Assembly: GCA_949358305.1 (NCBI GenBank)
Contig: OX442314.1
Location: forward strand, 47,996,581 to 48,060,580
Reading direction: 5' to 3'
DNA length: 64,000 bases
DNA from: Strigamia acuminata
Lineage: Eukaryota; Arthropoda; Chilopoda; Geophilomorpha; Linotaeniidae
Below the pieces are notes generated by a model. The model was not told the origin of the DNA. It saw only the letters and a program-made list of their open reading frames with translations, and searched no databases. Each line of letters begins with the position of its first letter. Position 1 is the stretch's first letter. Positions 10,098 to 21,151 of this stretch are shown in pieces. Position numbers and translations under genes: made by a program.

Positions 10098-10528
10098 ATG
10101 TGTTACAGATAGCAATTTAAAATCATTACATGTAAATTTTATAATTGAGGCTAAAAAAAAGTGTGTGTATTTAGCACTTTAACACATTTATATATAAAAC
10201 CAGTAAAAAAGAAAAACACATGTGGGAAAAATGTACAAATTGAGCCGGTAATAAAGTCAATAAAGAATTGTATTCTTTCAGACTTTATAAAAATTTCATT
10301 GCACGACAATAAGGTTTTATTAACATCTTGTCTTTGCTATCAAAGTAAAAGTGACGAATTAAAAAACCTACTAAATTCCTGTACCAGTATATCATACATA
10401 ATATGTATGGAATGCATATTATATGCACACAAGCTCATCAGGGCAGCACGTTTAGATAAATTTTGGAGTCACGTTAAAACTTGAACACATATTTTTATCG
10501 GCTCAGAAAAAAGTTACAATTTTCTTTA
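10034..10528 (+). pseudogene. F5 Cys-rich gene, copy c
   Basis: Fused behind the F6 reading frame at about 10034 (the F6 ORF ends in F5-derived GAAAAACAGAAAATATG sequence). The second half (10161-10484) is open and includes CLCYQSKSDE and CMECILYAHK, then breaks at a one-base change after SHVKT. It ends about 55 bp before Dup-I copy 2 begins. Confidence 0.7.
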
Positions 10529-10638
10529 CATTTGACGTTGAGGTCAGGGTTGGAACGCATGAGTCATTCCTAGTGCGGTGGGTAAACACACTGACTTGTG
10601 AACTATTTCCGTGATTGAACATTATTCCGTGATTGAAA

Positions 10639-11798
10639 ATGAATGCAGACGCACCAGTTTCGGATGTGCAAACATCAGACACGGAAGATGCACAAGTAGC
10701 CGCTAGAAACCCGAGTGAGTTTAATCAAAGTAATTAATTTCAGCATGCTTGCGCATAATACTTTATATAAACAAAATATAGAGAGGAGCTACGAAAATCT
10801 GACGAAATTGGAGTTCGGTATGGTGCAAACTGTCTACGATGACGAATCGGACAGTGATGGTAAGCTTGACACATCACCTGTTGGTTCCGATGATGAGAGT
10901 ACTGGCGCCGATGATCATCAATCGGTAATAAAGAAAAGGCGAAGTAAGTTAAGTAGTTATTTTTTTTTCTTCAATTTCACATTTCTCTATGAATCAGAAC
11001 CATCCAAAAATATTAACGTTTGTTAGAGTAAATGGAGAAGCGGATCTTAAAAGCTGTGCAGAAAACGATAGACAACAGAGAGAGTATGAGGAACGAGCGA
11101 CAGTGGCAAGTAGATCAGAGACAAAAAGAGGTATAATTGCATTGTTCAATCTGATTTTTTTCGATCGTCGACTGTTGTGTTCGCTTAATTGCTTACTTTT
11201 CCTTCTTTCTTTCCAGGATACTGCGTTAGAGAAAATGGAGAAGCGGATCTTAAAAGCTTCGGAGAAAATGATAGACGAGAGAATTTTTAAAGTAGTGGAA
11301 AAAGTACTTGACGACAGAAAAGATGCCGAGAAAGGCTTTTCATTGCAGTATGTGCGCCTGTCGACCGGACAGTAAAAACAAAATTGTCGTAGTTGTTATT
11401 GTAATTGTATCTTACACTTTTTTATTTTATATGTAGGAGGGTGGAGAGAGCCACCTTTCACAAAATCTGCAGGAAAGCTTATCCCACGATCCATGATGAC
11501 ATTAAGAAATTTTCCCGTGCTCCCGAGCGTTTGTTGGAGGTGAGTATCAATAAATGTTCAGTATTGTTCTTGTTTTAATTAACTTTCTATCCCGCAATCC
11601 CTAGACTTTTAAAACGCTGTGGAAAGAAGGAATAAAGGCAGGAGGTGGAGCAGAGAAAGAGGGCGTTGCCCATTATGTGAAAAAGTGACATCGGAAAGCT
11701 CTATCCTCATTGAACATTGGCGAGTTGCGCAAAAGGATTGCATCGATCGGCATCACATTGGTGATCTACAAGAAGACTTCTTCAATGACCACGTTTAA
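10639..11798 (+). CDS. F1: spliced acidic / coiled-coil / zinc protein (copy 2)
   Basis: Same gene as 56-1213. Predicted coding exons are 11032-11130, 11217-11371, 11437-11539 and 11605-11688. The acidic exon is open here from the ATG at 10745 (start MLAHNTLYKQ, acidic stretch YDDESDSDGK), making this the better copy. The overlapping zinc frame (CPLCEK) runs to 11798. How the acidic exon joins the coiled-coil exons is unresolved: the donor at about 10944 and acceptor near 11026 put the first codons into a different frame. Scrambled fragments of the same exons occur at 16985-17530 and 19060-19905. Confidence 0.6.
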
Positions 11799-11926
11799 AC
11801 TTGTTTATTTCTTTAAGAAGCTATACCAATCTGACAAGCCATATTTAATTAAAAGCGAACTAAGTACATAGTATAAACACATATTTTTTTTAAAAAAAGT
11901 CTTATTTCTTTTTATATATTTAGCAA

Positions 11927-12091
11927 ATGAATACAGACTGTTCACTGAGAGTTAAGTGTGAGGCCTATATGGATTGGTCAGTTACGCCATTTGATTCAAC
12001 GATGGCCTCAAATTACAATGCGCTTCAAACAGCCTGCTCGCTGTTTGCAACATCTCTTGCAAACAATTTAAAACACTCAGTGGTGTTCTAA
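11927..12091 (+). CDS. F2: 54-residue ORF (copy 2)
   Basis: Identical layout to 1342-1506 within Dup-I. It is open from ATG to TAA, tail-to-tail with the minus-strand ORF at 12088-12291. Function unknown. Confidence 0.5.
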   Translation: MNTDCSLRVKCEAYMDWSVTPFDSTMASNYNALQTACSLFATSLANNLKHSVVF

Positions 12092-12291
12092 ATGGCCGTT
12101 GCTAAACAAAATAAATGATTTAATTCAGACAAAAGCTTAAAAGTACAAAATAAAATTACTTCTAAACAAATGGAAATGGTTGAAGTGGACTTCCTTCCAA
12201 CCAAATGCTTGACGAGTTCGTCTAAATAGCAATCCAAAGTGACTTCGATTTCTTCCGCACTCCCTGAAACTTGCAGAACTTCTCTTTTCAT
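12088..12291 (-). CDS. F3: 67-residue convergent ORF (copy 2)
   Basis: Same 67-residue protein as 1503-1706, with the same overlap with the stop of F2. Confidence 0.5.
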   Translation of the reverse strand: MKREVLQVSGSAEEIEVTLDCYLDELVKHLVGRKSTSTISICLEVILFCTFKLLSELNHLFCLATAI

Positions 12292-12315
12292 TTAAAGGTT
12301 GAAATGAAGTTGTGC

Positions 12316-12450
12316 CTTAAAATGTCAAAAACATTTCCTGGAGCTGATGTGACATTTCCATGTGTAAAATATCAACTCGCTTCCTGTTTATCAAACGTTT
12401 TTTCAATAAAAAAAGCGAGTGCCTTTTATGAAAACATAACATTTTCTTCA
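12316..12450 (+). promoter_or_regulatory. Promoter module P1 (copy 2)
   Basis: Dup-I counterpart of 1731-1865, with the same AAATGTCA / TGACATTTC inverted motif and decayed TATA, between F3 (12088-12291, minus) and F4 (12461-12709, plus). Confidence 0.5.
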
Positions 12451-12460
12451 CAAAGAAAAC

Positions 12461-13102
12461 ATGGTATCTTATTATTGCCTCAGGATGGCTCCCAGCAACT
12501 TCGGACGATCGATGTTCGATGCAAATGGATTCAACTGGACAGGATCGGTTCGCCCACGTTGTTTCGGGCGATGGTTAGGAAAACAGGCAGCCGATTTGGC
12601 CTTCCGCTACTGGGTCCACTCGGCGCGTCCTCTTGTCGAGAAGAAGAAAATTATTGGTATTATGGTGTGGAAGGCGAGAGAAACGGCAGACCACGACGAC
12701 CGTATCTGACTCATCGGTGTCCCGGAACTCCCACCAGTAAAAAAGGAAAACACATGTGGGAAAAATGTACAAATTGAGCCTGTAATAAAGTCGATAAAGA
12801 ATTGTATTCTTTCAGACTTCATAAAAATTTCATTGCAAGACAATAAGGTTTTATTAACATCTTGTCTTTGCTATCAAAGTAAAAGTGACGAATTAAAAAA
12901 CCTACTAAATTCCTGTACCAGTATATCATACATAATATGTATGGAATGCATATTATATGCACACAAGCTCATCAAGGCAGCACGCTTAGATAAATTTAGG
13001 AGTCACGTTAAAGCAGAACACATATTTTTATCGGCTCAGAAAAAAGTTACAATTAACTTAGAAATAATCAAGAATCTCAAATCTCCTCCGGCGAAGGCTT
13101 GA
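12461..13102 (+). pseudogene. F4-F5 fusion (copy 2)
   Basis: Same arrangement as 1876-2517: an 82-codon ORF to 12709, in-frame TGA, then F5 sequence from about 12750 to 13100. The TGA is present in both copies, so it predates the duplication. Confidence 0.55.
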
Positions 13103-13608
13103 CGTCGACCTCCTCCGGCGACGGCTTGACGTCGACCTCCACCTCCGGCGACGGCTTGACGTCGGCGGTCACGGCGTTGACCTCCGAGGAGTTGGCAGGT
13201 TTGGCGGAGACCAGTTTAGCAAGATTGGGTTTGGCAGGTTTGGGTTTGGCATGTTGGGCTGAGACCGAGTTGGCAGGTTTGAAGGAAGCAGGTTTGACAA
13301 GTTCGGCAGGTTCTGCAGGTTTGACATGTTTGGCGGAGGCAGGTTTGGCAGGTTTGGCAGGTTTGACAAAGACCGGTTTGGCAGATTTGGCGGATGCAGC
13401 TTGGGCAGGGAGATCTTTGGCAGGTTTGGCGGAGGCAGGTTTGACAGAGGCAAGTTTGGCATTTTTGGCGGAGACCAGTTTGGCTTCCGATTCGTCTTCC
13501 GATTCGTCTCCCGATTCTTTAGCAACTGAGCAGGTCGTCCCCTTGACCTTCCCCGCTCAATGGATGCAGGAAAGTGAAGAGTCATCCCAGGGATGTTTTT
13601 GGCCATAG
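13061..13608 (+). pseudogene. F6 Ala/Gly/Leu-repeat protein fragment (Dup-I copy 2)
   Basis: Same as 2476-3023, with a few repeat substitutions (for example one GLTCL unit replaced by GLAGL). Confidence 0.55.
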
Positions 13609-14444
13609 TTCTAGATGTCAATAACAAGGGATAGTGGCAGTGTCACATGATGTGTCTTTATGTATATTTGTGTATGTTATTTGTTCATTTACTTTAACCT
13701 AATTTTTTTTTTTGAAATTTGAACTTTAATTTCTTTTTTAGCATTTTTAAAAAAAAAAAAAAAAAAAAAAAATGGTACAAATCGGTAGAACACTAATTTT
13801 TTTTTAAATCTTTTTGTCATTATGCAGTTGACAAGCGATTATACATAGTTGTGGTTACATTGTGTAGATAATATTTCTTTAATGTGTTTTGCATAACGAC
13901 GGAGCACAGTTAGATTATATAACGCTCATGTTTGGGTCACGAGTTTTGCAAGGTTGGAACCCTGGTGTGTGTGTGTGTGCAATTAGACTTGGAATGGCTG
14001 CATTAGCCTAGTATCGGACGAAGGCCGTAGAGGGTTTGGACTAATTGGACAAGAGCCCTCTGGCTAGAAAGAGTGACCAGGAAGTGAATGACCCATTATC
14101 GTGATGTGGAGAGCGCTGGAACAAAGGGGGTGAAGTTTTGAACTGATTAATCCACACGTTAGCAGGAGAGCAAGGAGAGAAGAAGGGTTGATCGACTTCA
14201 CAGAAGACATCTATCTGCTCTCGCGGAGGCTAAAAAGGGCCGTAGCTCCCGCACATCACTGCACAGGTCCACTGCCTGGCCAGTCGAAAGAGACCATAAA
14301 CAACGCCCAGGAGAGGCAACTCGCTGCTACTCACCTCAAATAATCAGGTTGTACCGAAGTTGTTTCGTTTTTTATTTTAATTAATAACACCACTCACCGG
14401 TGTACTTTGGCTTCATCGTTATTTTTAGTATTAATTAATCATTC

Positions 14445-15608
14445 TGGGGAACCTACAATCCATTTACAAAACGGCATGAACGACTGCAACAGCAGCAACC
14501 GAAGCTTTTGGACCCAGATGATACAAAGTTCGTCGGAAAGTTGAATCGACAAGAGCGCCGTAAACGCAATCGAAGGCTCAGACGAGAGCAAGAAGGAATT
14601 GAAAAAGCTAAGATAACGAAAAAAGGTCTCAGAATTGTTAAACAACAAACACAGAAGTCGGTTCAGCAAAACCGCCGTCGCCTTCAGGAAATTACAGATG
14701 AGCGGAAAAACTTGGCGAGGGCAGTGATTCCTCTGAAACCAAAAGGACCGGAGGGACGCCCGATCTTTGAAGCATATAAAGCTGAGGCACAGCATCTCAT
14801 TCTCGAGGAGGCCAAAATCAAGAACAGAGTGGCCAGAGCTAAACTCTTAAGACAGCGTACAAGTCGATACGACCCGAGAATCGATCTCCCGCCACCACCA
14901 ACGGATTATGAGGTGAAAATTTCTCCCAAAAAGATGATGGAGGCATTGTCACTTTGGCCAACCTTCCTCCAGTGTAGCCCAGAGAAAATACTGTGTCAAT
15001 CGAAAGTACGACCACACGTGGTGGTCCGAGCTCGAGAAATGATAGCTCTCGGTGCTTTGATCCCTGGAACTATCTCTTGGGTTCATGACACGGTCGTCGA
15101 TCTCTATTTGGGGATGTTACAACTGCGCTACCCCTTGGCATACGCATTCCCGGCGGCAACGGTTCATATGCTAATGAAAAGTGAGAAAAAACCTGACACT
15201 TGGCGGTGGTACCGCGATCAAGTTGATCAACGACGGAAAGAACACAAGATCTGGTTCTTCCCGATACCGGCACCTGAGCATTGGATCATTTATGTGATGG
15301 ATAAAACTCGATCACCACGGAAGTAGGATTCTATGATTCATCAGGGAAACCGAATAATGCTCATTAAGGGTGGTGGAGCAACATAAAGCTTAACTTGATT
15401 GGCACAAGTATTCTAATTCCGACTTACGAACCGTGGAAACCACCCCACAAGCCGCCCAACTAGATGGAGATTCGTGCGGCCCTATGATCCTCCAATTTGC
15501 GAGACGCTACATGGTGGATCGAGACCTGATGAAGCTTGCGGAAGGAGCAGAGTTGCGAGCACGAATGCTTTATGAGATACACCATGGACGTTTCGAGCCG
15601 TTTGCATA
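14445..15608 (+). pseudogene. F7: Ulp1/SENP-type protease gene (copy 2, broken)
   Basis: Same gene as 3862-5027 but open to 15326, past the His motif (APEHW), because the TWRWYRDQ segment is intact. The one-base loss after DKTRSP then shifts the frame; Asp and Gln/Cys motifs (QLDGDSCGP) follow in other frames to the stop at 15608. No start Met is seen at the frame opening, which follows TTTTTAG, so an upstream exon is likely. Confidence 0.8.
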
Positions 15609-16324
15609 GATTTAGAGCGTTTAGAGATTGAACATGTATAATTGATATTATGAAGGAACTGATAATTGTATTTTAATTGGTTGATGAATTTTTTAGTATT
15701 ATCGTTTGAAATAAAAGACTAAAAGGGAGCGAACATTCACTTAGAATGTCCGATTTCTAAAGAGAATTGTCTTCATTCGAAATTTGAATTTTAGAGCCTA
15801 AAATTAAGCAAAAAAGGGGGTTGCTACGCGTACGGACCGTTCCAATGAGAGGTCGATCCTTCACGCGTAATTCGGCTATTAATTAGAACTAAGTTGCTGA
15901 CGATTATACCTGAATATGAATAATGAAAGAATATTATGTCTAGGGACGTTTGAATTAACAAGAAGCACAAAATAAACTAAAATTTTCATATTACAGAAAC
16001 ACCAAAAGTAGCCACGTGCGTGGTAGTGATACCGCTGCTGATATTAGGCTCAATGACAAGTTATATGACATCAGGTTGCAGATAGATATTTTAGGATAAA
16101 TTGTGCTATCCCTTTCAACCCTAGGGTTTTTGAACAAAGGAAAAACTCGGATATTTGATTTTTTGCAAATTCGTTTTTTCATTAATATTTCTAATATTTT
16201 TTTTCATCGATTCACATTAAACGTCTTGTATTTTCCTTCTTTCCATTTCTTCTCTGTTTGCTTCCCCTCCATTCCCCTGTTTGTTTACCCAATTAGTGTT
16301 GCCAGTGGCGCAAGCTCACGGTTA

Positions 16325-16926
16325 GGTTTTATTAACATCTTGTCTTTACTATCAAAGTAAAAGTGATGAATTAAAAAACCTACTAAATTCCTGTATCAGT
16401 ATATCATACATAATATGTATAGAATGCATATTATATGCACACAAGCTCGTCAAGGCAGCGAGCTTAGATAAATTTTGGAGTCACGTTAAAACAGAACACA
16501 TATTTTTATCGGCTCAGAAAAAAGTTACAATTAACTTTGACATAATCAAGAATCTCAAATCTGTTGATCTGTATATGTATAATATTGTCATGCATCGACC
16601 TTTATTAAAGGGTCGTAAGGATCAAACTCAGAAGTTTTTATATTTAACCCATCCAAGCTATTCTGCTGTAAAAACCTATAATTTTGGATCAAAAAAAGGT
16701 AGAAATGAATTCTGGCGTGAGCATTTTGTGCGCAAACTTTTAATCTGGTCGGGAACCCCTACACGTTGCAACTTGCTTCGCAAGAAAAGATTTTACCGTG
16801 TTTTGTGCATTTGGAGAATCCTTTTAACTGTAAGTTGCTTTTTCGACGATCCTTAGATTGAACTTTTCTCTATCTGTATCGATTTCAATGTTTCTTCGAT
16901 ATTTTCTACAGTTTTTGACTTCCTGA
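16325..16926 (+). pseudogene. F5 Cys-rich gene, copy e (best 3' end)
   Basis: The only copy with the full 3' part. After IIKNLK it continues SVDLYMYNIVMHRPLLKGRK and on through LYLTHPSYSAV and a basic FWREHFVRKLLIW segment (ORF 16575-16856). A strong donor (ACT/GTAAGT at 16829/16830) and an acceptor at 16911 would splice to a stop at 16924-16926. The N-terminal half is missing, replaced near 16325. Cys pairs (SCLCY, CMEC) and a later His suggest a metal-binding fold. I considered the herpesvirus nuclear-egress (UL31/NEC1-type) family because of the order of Cys, CxxC and distal His, but spacing does not match well and this stays a weak guess. Confidence 0.5.
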
Positions 16927-16984
16927 CTACGACGAGTGCGCAAACGCCCGGTCTTCCACCAACCGACAGACCATTAATGATGTA

Positions 16985-17530
16985 CAAGACAAGTGTCTAG
17001 CAAAAGACAGGTTTAACACTTTATATAAACAAAATATAGAGAAGAGCCACGAAAATCTGACGAAATTGGAGTTCGTCGTGGTGAAAACTGTCTACGATTA
17101 CAAATCGGAAAGTGATGGTAAGCTTGACACATCACCTGTCGGTTCCGATGATGAGAGTAGTGGCGCCGATGATCATCGATCGGTAATAAAGAAAAGGCGA
17201 TTTATTTTGAGGTCATCAAAACTAACATCGAAATAAGTTAAGTAGTTATTTTTTTCTTCTTCAATTTCACATTTATCTATGAATCAGAACCATCCAACGA
17301 TAATCGCTAGACTTTTAAAATGCTGCGGAGAAAATGATAGACGAGAGAATTTTTAAAGTAGTGGAAAAAGAACTTGACGACAGAAAAGATGCGGAGAAAG
17401 GCTTTTCATTGCAGTATGTGCGCCTGTCGACCGGACGGTAAAACCAAAATTGTCATAGTTGTTATTGTATCTTACACTTCTTTATTTTATATGTAGGAGG
17501 GTGGGGAGATCCACCTTTTTTGAAGGATGT
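16985..17530 (+). pseudogene. F1 exon fragments (truncated copy)
   Basis: Acidic exon (17010-17238, with a longer basic end FILRSSKLTS than in Dup-I), then directly the coiled-coil exon end (17320-17440) and the start of the zinc-side exon (17497-17515). The middle is deleted. It runs at 17528 into a 50-bp piece of F5. Confidence 0.7.
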
Positions 17531-17823
17531 ACAAGCTCGTCAAGGCAGCGAGCTTAGATAAATTTTGGAGACACGTTAAAACCTTCCTGCCCCCTCGTGG
17601 GAATGGCAACCACCACTGTGGTCCCACTCAAAGTCCGCCACCCAATGTGTTTTTTTGCCATTTATTTTCTTTAAGGAAAAATTTGTATATATTTATTTTT
17701 ATTATATATATACAAATTATATATATGTATATATTTATTTTTAAAATTGATTCTAATTTTTTTCATTACAGAAAAAACATTTTTTTTAAACAGAAACATT
17801 ATTAGGAATTTACTGACATTCAC

Positions 17824-18045
17824 ATGAGTGTGAGAAAAAACAAAAATGGAAGTCTATCAGCAGCATTTTGGATGCAGACTCATAAATATTTAGGATACAT
17901 AATTAAAAATTACAAAAATGTGTCATCAATTACAATAAGAGTTTTCAGGAAGAAAATTTTTTTTCTTCTATTAAGTACGGCCTTCAAAAATCAGTTAGAG
18001 CATTCCCACACAGCATTCCCAGACGGTGAAAGCAAAATCATTTGA
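17824..18045 (+). CDS. 73-residue ORF, unrecognised
   Basis: ATG-started ORF (MSVRKNKNGSLSAAFW...) with Lys-rich and hydrophobic stretches, 55 bp after an acceptor-like TTACAG (17771). It lies between an AT-repeat stretch (17690-17740) and F5 copy f. No homologue in the window, so it could be chance. Confidence 0.2.
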   Translation: MSVRKNKNGSLSAAFWMQTHKYLGYIIKNYKNVSSITIRVFRKKIFFLLLSTAFKNQLEHSHTAFPDGESKII

Positions 18046-18100
18046 TGTGGGGCGGAGGTGGAATTAGGTCCCGTGTTAGATATCAACGTAATAAACATAA

Positions 18101-18985
18101 AATTTCAGGGTGTATTTAAAGCTCTGTTAAACTATCACGAACACACAGTGGAAGAGTTAATTTCTAACTTTTTGAACGATTGTAATAAATACTATGAATT
18201 CAATACCGTTCAGTGACCTGTTTTTGTTGGAAAAACAGAAAATATGTTATTACCCTCCGATTTTAAAATTAGACAGAATTGTAAAAAAATAGATGTGTAA
18301 CAGACAGCAATTTAAAATCATTACATGGAAATTTTATAATCGAGGCTCTTAAAAAAGTGTGTATTTCGCACTTTAACACATTTACATATAAAACCAGTAA
18401 AAAAGAAAAACACATGTGGGAAAAATCTACAAATTGAGCCGGAAATAAATTCAATAAAGTATTGTATTCTTTCAGACTATAAAAATTTCATTGCAACACA
18501 ATAAGGTTTTATTAAAATCTTGTCTTTGCTATCAAAGTAAAAGTGACGAATTAAAAAACCTACTAAATTCCTGTCCCAGTATTTCATACATAATATGTAT
18601 GGAATGCATATCATTGATATTTATATTGTTAGGATTTCGTCTTGGGAGAGTAGCCATGATAGGTGACATTAAAAACAGAATCATAACATTCACGATGCTG
18701 GCTTTGATAATACTCGAGTTTGTTTCGTCTTTTTTGAATCTGTGCACCCAGTTTATGACAAGACTGCAGGGATATTACCAATCGACGGAAGAGGAAATGA
18801 GAGCCCAAAGAGGAACCCCGAGAGACAGACCGTTGAATCAATTAGAAATTTCTGTGTCGGACGAAGGAGTAAGGTCCGTTCGTATATGCACACAAGCTCG
18901 TCAAGGCAGCGAGCTTAGATAAAATTTGGAGTCACGTTAAAACAACACATTTTTATCGGCTCAGAAAAAAGTTACAATTTTTCCT
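18101..18985 (+). pseudogene. F5 Cys-rich gene, copy f, with 275-bp insertion
   Basis: Begins at a good acceptor (TTTCAG before GGTGTATTTAAAG), then decays by frameshifts. The ORF at 18491-18922 follows F5 up to ICMEC and then leaves it for an inserted module (18611-18885), returning to F5 sequence in another frame at TATGCACACAAGCTCG. Like copy c it ends shortly before the recurrent module start that also opens Dup-I. Confidence 0.7.
18611..18885 (+). other. Inserted membrane-protein-like module inside F5 copy f
   Basis: About 275 bp with no counterpart in the other F5 copies. In the frame entered from F5 it encodes one long hydrophobic stretch (IITFTMLALIILEFVSSFL, residues roughly 60-80 of the 143-residue ORF), then a hydrophilic tail with EEEMRAQRGTPRDRP and LEISVSDEG. 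It reads like an exon of a single-pass membrane protein. No target-site duplication is obvious beyond TAT at the edges. The family is unknown. Confidence 0.6.
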
Positions 18986-19039
18986 TTGATGTTGCGGTCA
19001 GGGTTGGAACGCATGAGTCATTCCTAGTGCGGTGGGTAA

Positions 19040-19905
19040 ACACACTGACTTGTGAACTATTCATACTGCACATTATTTTTGAAGGATGTACGGGCGCACC
19101 ATGCACAAAATCTGCGGGAAAGCTTATCCCACGATTCATGATGACATTAAGAAATTTTCCCGTGCTCCCGAGCGTTTGTTGGAGGTGAGTATCAATAAAT
19201 GTTCAGTATTGTTCTTGTTTTAATTAACTTTCTATCCCGCAATCGCTAGACTTTTAAAACGATAGACGATAGAGAGAGTATGAGGAACGAGCGACAGTGG
19301 GAAGTAGATCAGAGACAAAAAGAGGTATAATTGCATTGTTCAATCTGATTTTTTTCGATCGTCGACTGTTGTTCGCTTAATTGCTTATTTTTTCTTCTTT
19401 CTTTCCAGGATACCGCGTTAGAGAAAATGGAGAAGCAGATCATAAAAGCTGCGGAGAAAATGATAGACGAGAGAATTTTTAAAGTAGTGGAAAAAGTACT
19501 TGACGACAGAAAACATGACTTGTGAACTATTTATACTGCACATTAATCTGTGATTGAAAATGAATGCAGACGCACCAGTTTCGGATGCGCAAACATCAGA
19601 CATGGAAGATGCACAAGTAGCCGCTAGAAACCCGAGTGAGTTTAATCGAAGTAATTAATTTCAGCATGCTTGCGTATAATACTTTATATAAACAAAATAT
19701 AAAGAGGAGCTATGAAAATCTGACGAAATTGGAGTTAGTCGTGGTGAAAACTGTCTACGATGACGAATCGGACAGTGATGGTAAGCTTAACACATCACCT
19801 GTCGGTTCCGATGATGAGAGTAGTGGCGCCGATGATGATCGATCAGTAATAAAGAAAAAGCGATTTATTTTGAGGCCATCGAAACTAACACCGAAGTAAG
19901 TTAAG
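19040..19905 (+). pseudogene. F1 exons in scrambled order
   Basis: Order here: module start, fifth exon (19095-19190) with its intron, the first bases of the sixth exon, then third exon (19260-19324), fourth exon (19410-19515), a new module start (19517), first exon (about 19559-19634) and acidic exon (19665-19900, ending RPSKLTPK before GTAAGT). The switch from sixth to third exon occurs in AAAACGATAGACGATAGA, a microhomology. Confidence 0.75.
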
Positions 19906-20164
19906 TAGTTATTTTTTTTTCTTCAATTTCACATTTCTCTATGAATCAGAACCATCCAAAAATATTAACGTTTGTAATTTTTCTAATATTTCAAGAAATA
20001 TTTTTAGGATTCTTATTAACTACAGAACGACTCCCAGACTTAACTATATCAATGTGTTAGACTCTTCGTTTGGCTTTGCTTATTGTACTAGAAGATTCAC
20101 TCAAACCGATCATGATTGCAGAAGCAGCAGGGGAGCGAAAAAAGAGAAAGGCTTTCCACTGCAG

Positions 20165-20265
20165 TATGTGTGCTTGCCGTATAGGCACAGGATAGCATAT
20201 AGGCACAGGTTGCCATGTAGGTATAGGTTACCATGTAGGTACAGGTTACCATGTAGGTACAAGTG
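20165..20265 (+). repeat. 18-bp minisatellite, second locus
   Basis: Five to six units, the last ones nearly identical (TTACCATGTAGGTACAGG), encoding LPCRYR repeats in one frame. Followed at 20266 by the dispersed sequence also found at 3500. Confidence 0.75.
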
Positions 20266-20390
20266 ACCAATTATGGTGGTGTGGACAGTGATGGAACGAA
20301 GGGGGTGAAGACTGAGACTGAATACTCCACTCGTGAGCAGGAGAGCAAAGGGTGATGACTTTGTTTCTCGTGCCGGCTAGAAAACTTGAT

Positions 20391-21135
20391 AAACACACAG
20401 TGGAGGAGTTAATTTCTAACTTTTTGAACAATTGTAATAAATACTATGAATTCAATACCGTTCAGTGACCTGTTTTTGTTGGAAAAACAGAAAATATGTT
20501 ATTACCCTCCGATTTTAAAATTAGATAGAATTGTAAAAAAAAATAGATGTATAACAGATAGCAATTTAAAATCATTACATGGAAATTTTATAATCGAGGC
20601 TCTTAAAAAAAAGTGTGTATTTCGCACTTTAACACATTTACATATAAAACCAGTAAAAAAGAAAAACACATGTGGGAAAAATGTACAAATTGAGCCTGTA
20701 ATAAAGTCGATAAAGAATTGTATTCTTTCAGACTTTATCAAAATTTCATTGCAAGACAATAAGGTTTTATTAACATCTTGTCTTTGCTATCAAAGTAAAA
20801 GCGACGAATTAAAAAACCTACTAAATTCCTGTACCAGTATATCATACATAATATGTATGGAATGCATATTATATGCACACAAGCTCGTCAAGGCAGCGAG
20901 CTTAGATAAATTTTGGAGTCACGTTAAAACAGAACATATTTTTATCAACTCAAAAAAAAGTTACAATTAACATAAACATAATCAAGGATCTCAAACCTGT
21001 TGATCTGTATATGTCTAATATTGTCATGCATCGACCTTTATTAAAGGGTCGTACGGATCAAACTGAGAAGTTTTTGTATTTAACACATCCAAGTTATTCT
21101 ACTGTAATTACCTATGATTTTGAATAAAAAAGGTA
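20391..21135 (+). pseudogene. F5 Cys-rich gene, copy g (longest ORF)
   Basis: ORF 20446-20970 gives 174 residues, the longest uninterrupted F5 product, beginning MNSIPFSDLFLLEKQKICYY. The upstream exon (HTVEELISNF) is in another frame by one base. A frameshift near 20950 (KTEHIFINSKKSYN, then stop) separates it from the rest, which is still visible to about 21135 (HRPLLKGRT, LYLTHPSYST). It is cut there and followed by the FKBP-like exon. The product is Lys- and Cys-rich, without a signal peptide. Function unknown; see copy e. Confidence 0.6.
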
Positions 21136-21151
21136 GACCTTTAATTTTCCA

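Larger units (their letters stand above)
10584..15898. repeat. Dup-I, right copy
   Basis: Direct repeat of 1-5316. Upstream of it (10540-10583) is a sequence that also precedes the same module start near 19030, so the left boundary is recurrent and not a random break. Both copies carry the same frameshift and stop in the Ulp1 gene, so duplication followed inactivation of that gene. This copy keeps two bases near 10784 and a Trp-Tyr segment of Ulp1 that the left copy has lost. Confidence 0.95.
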
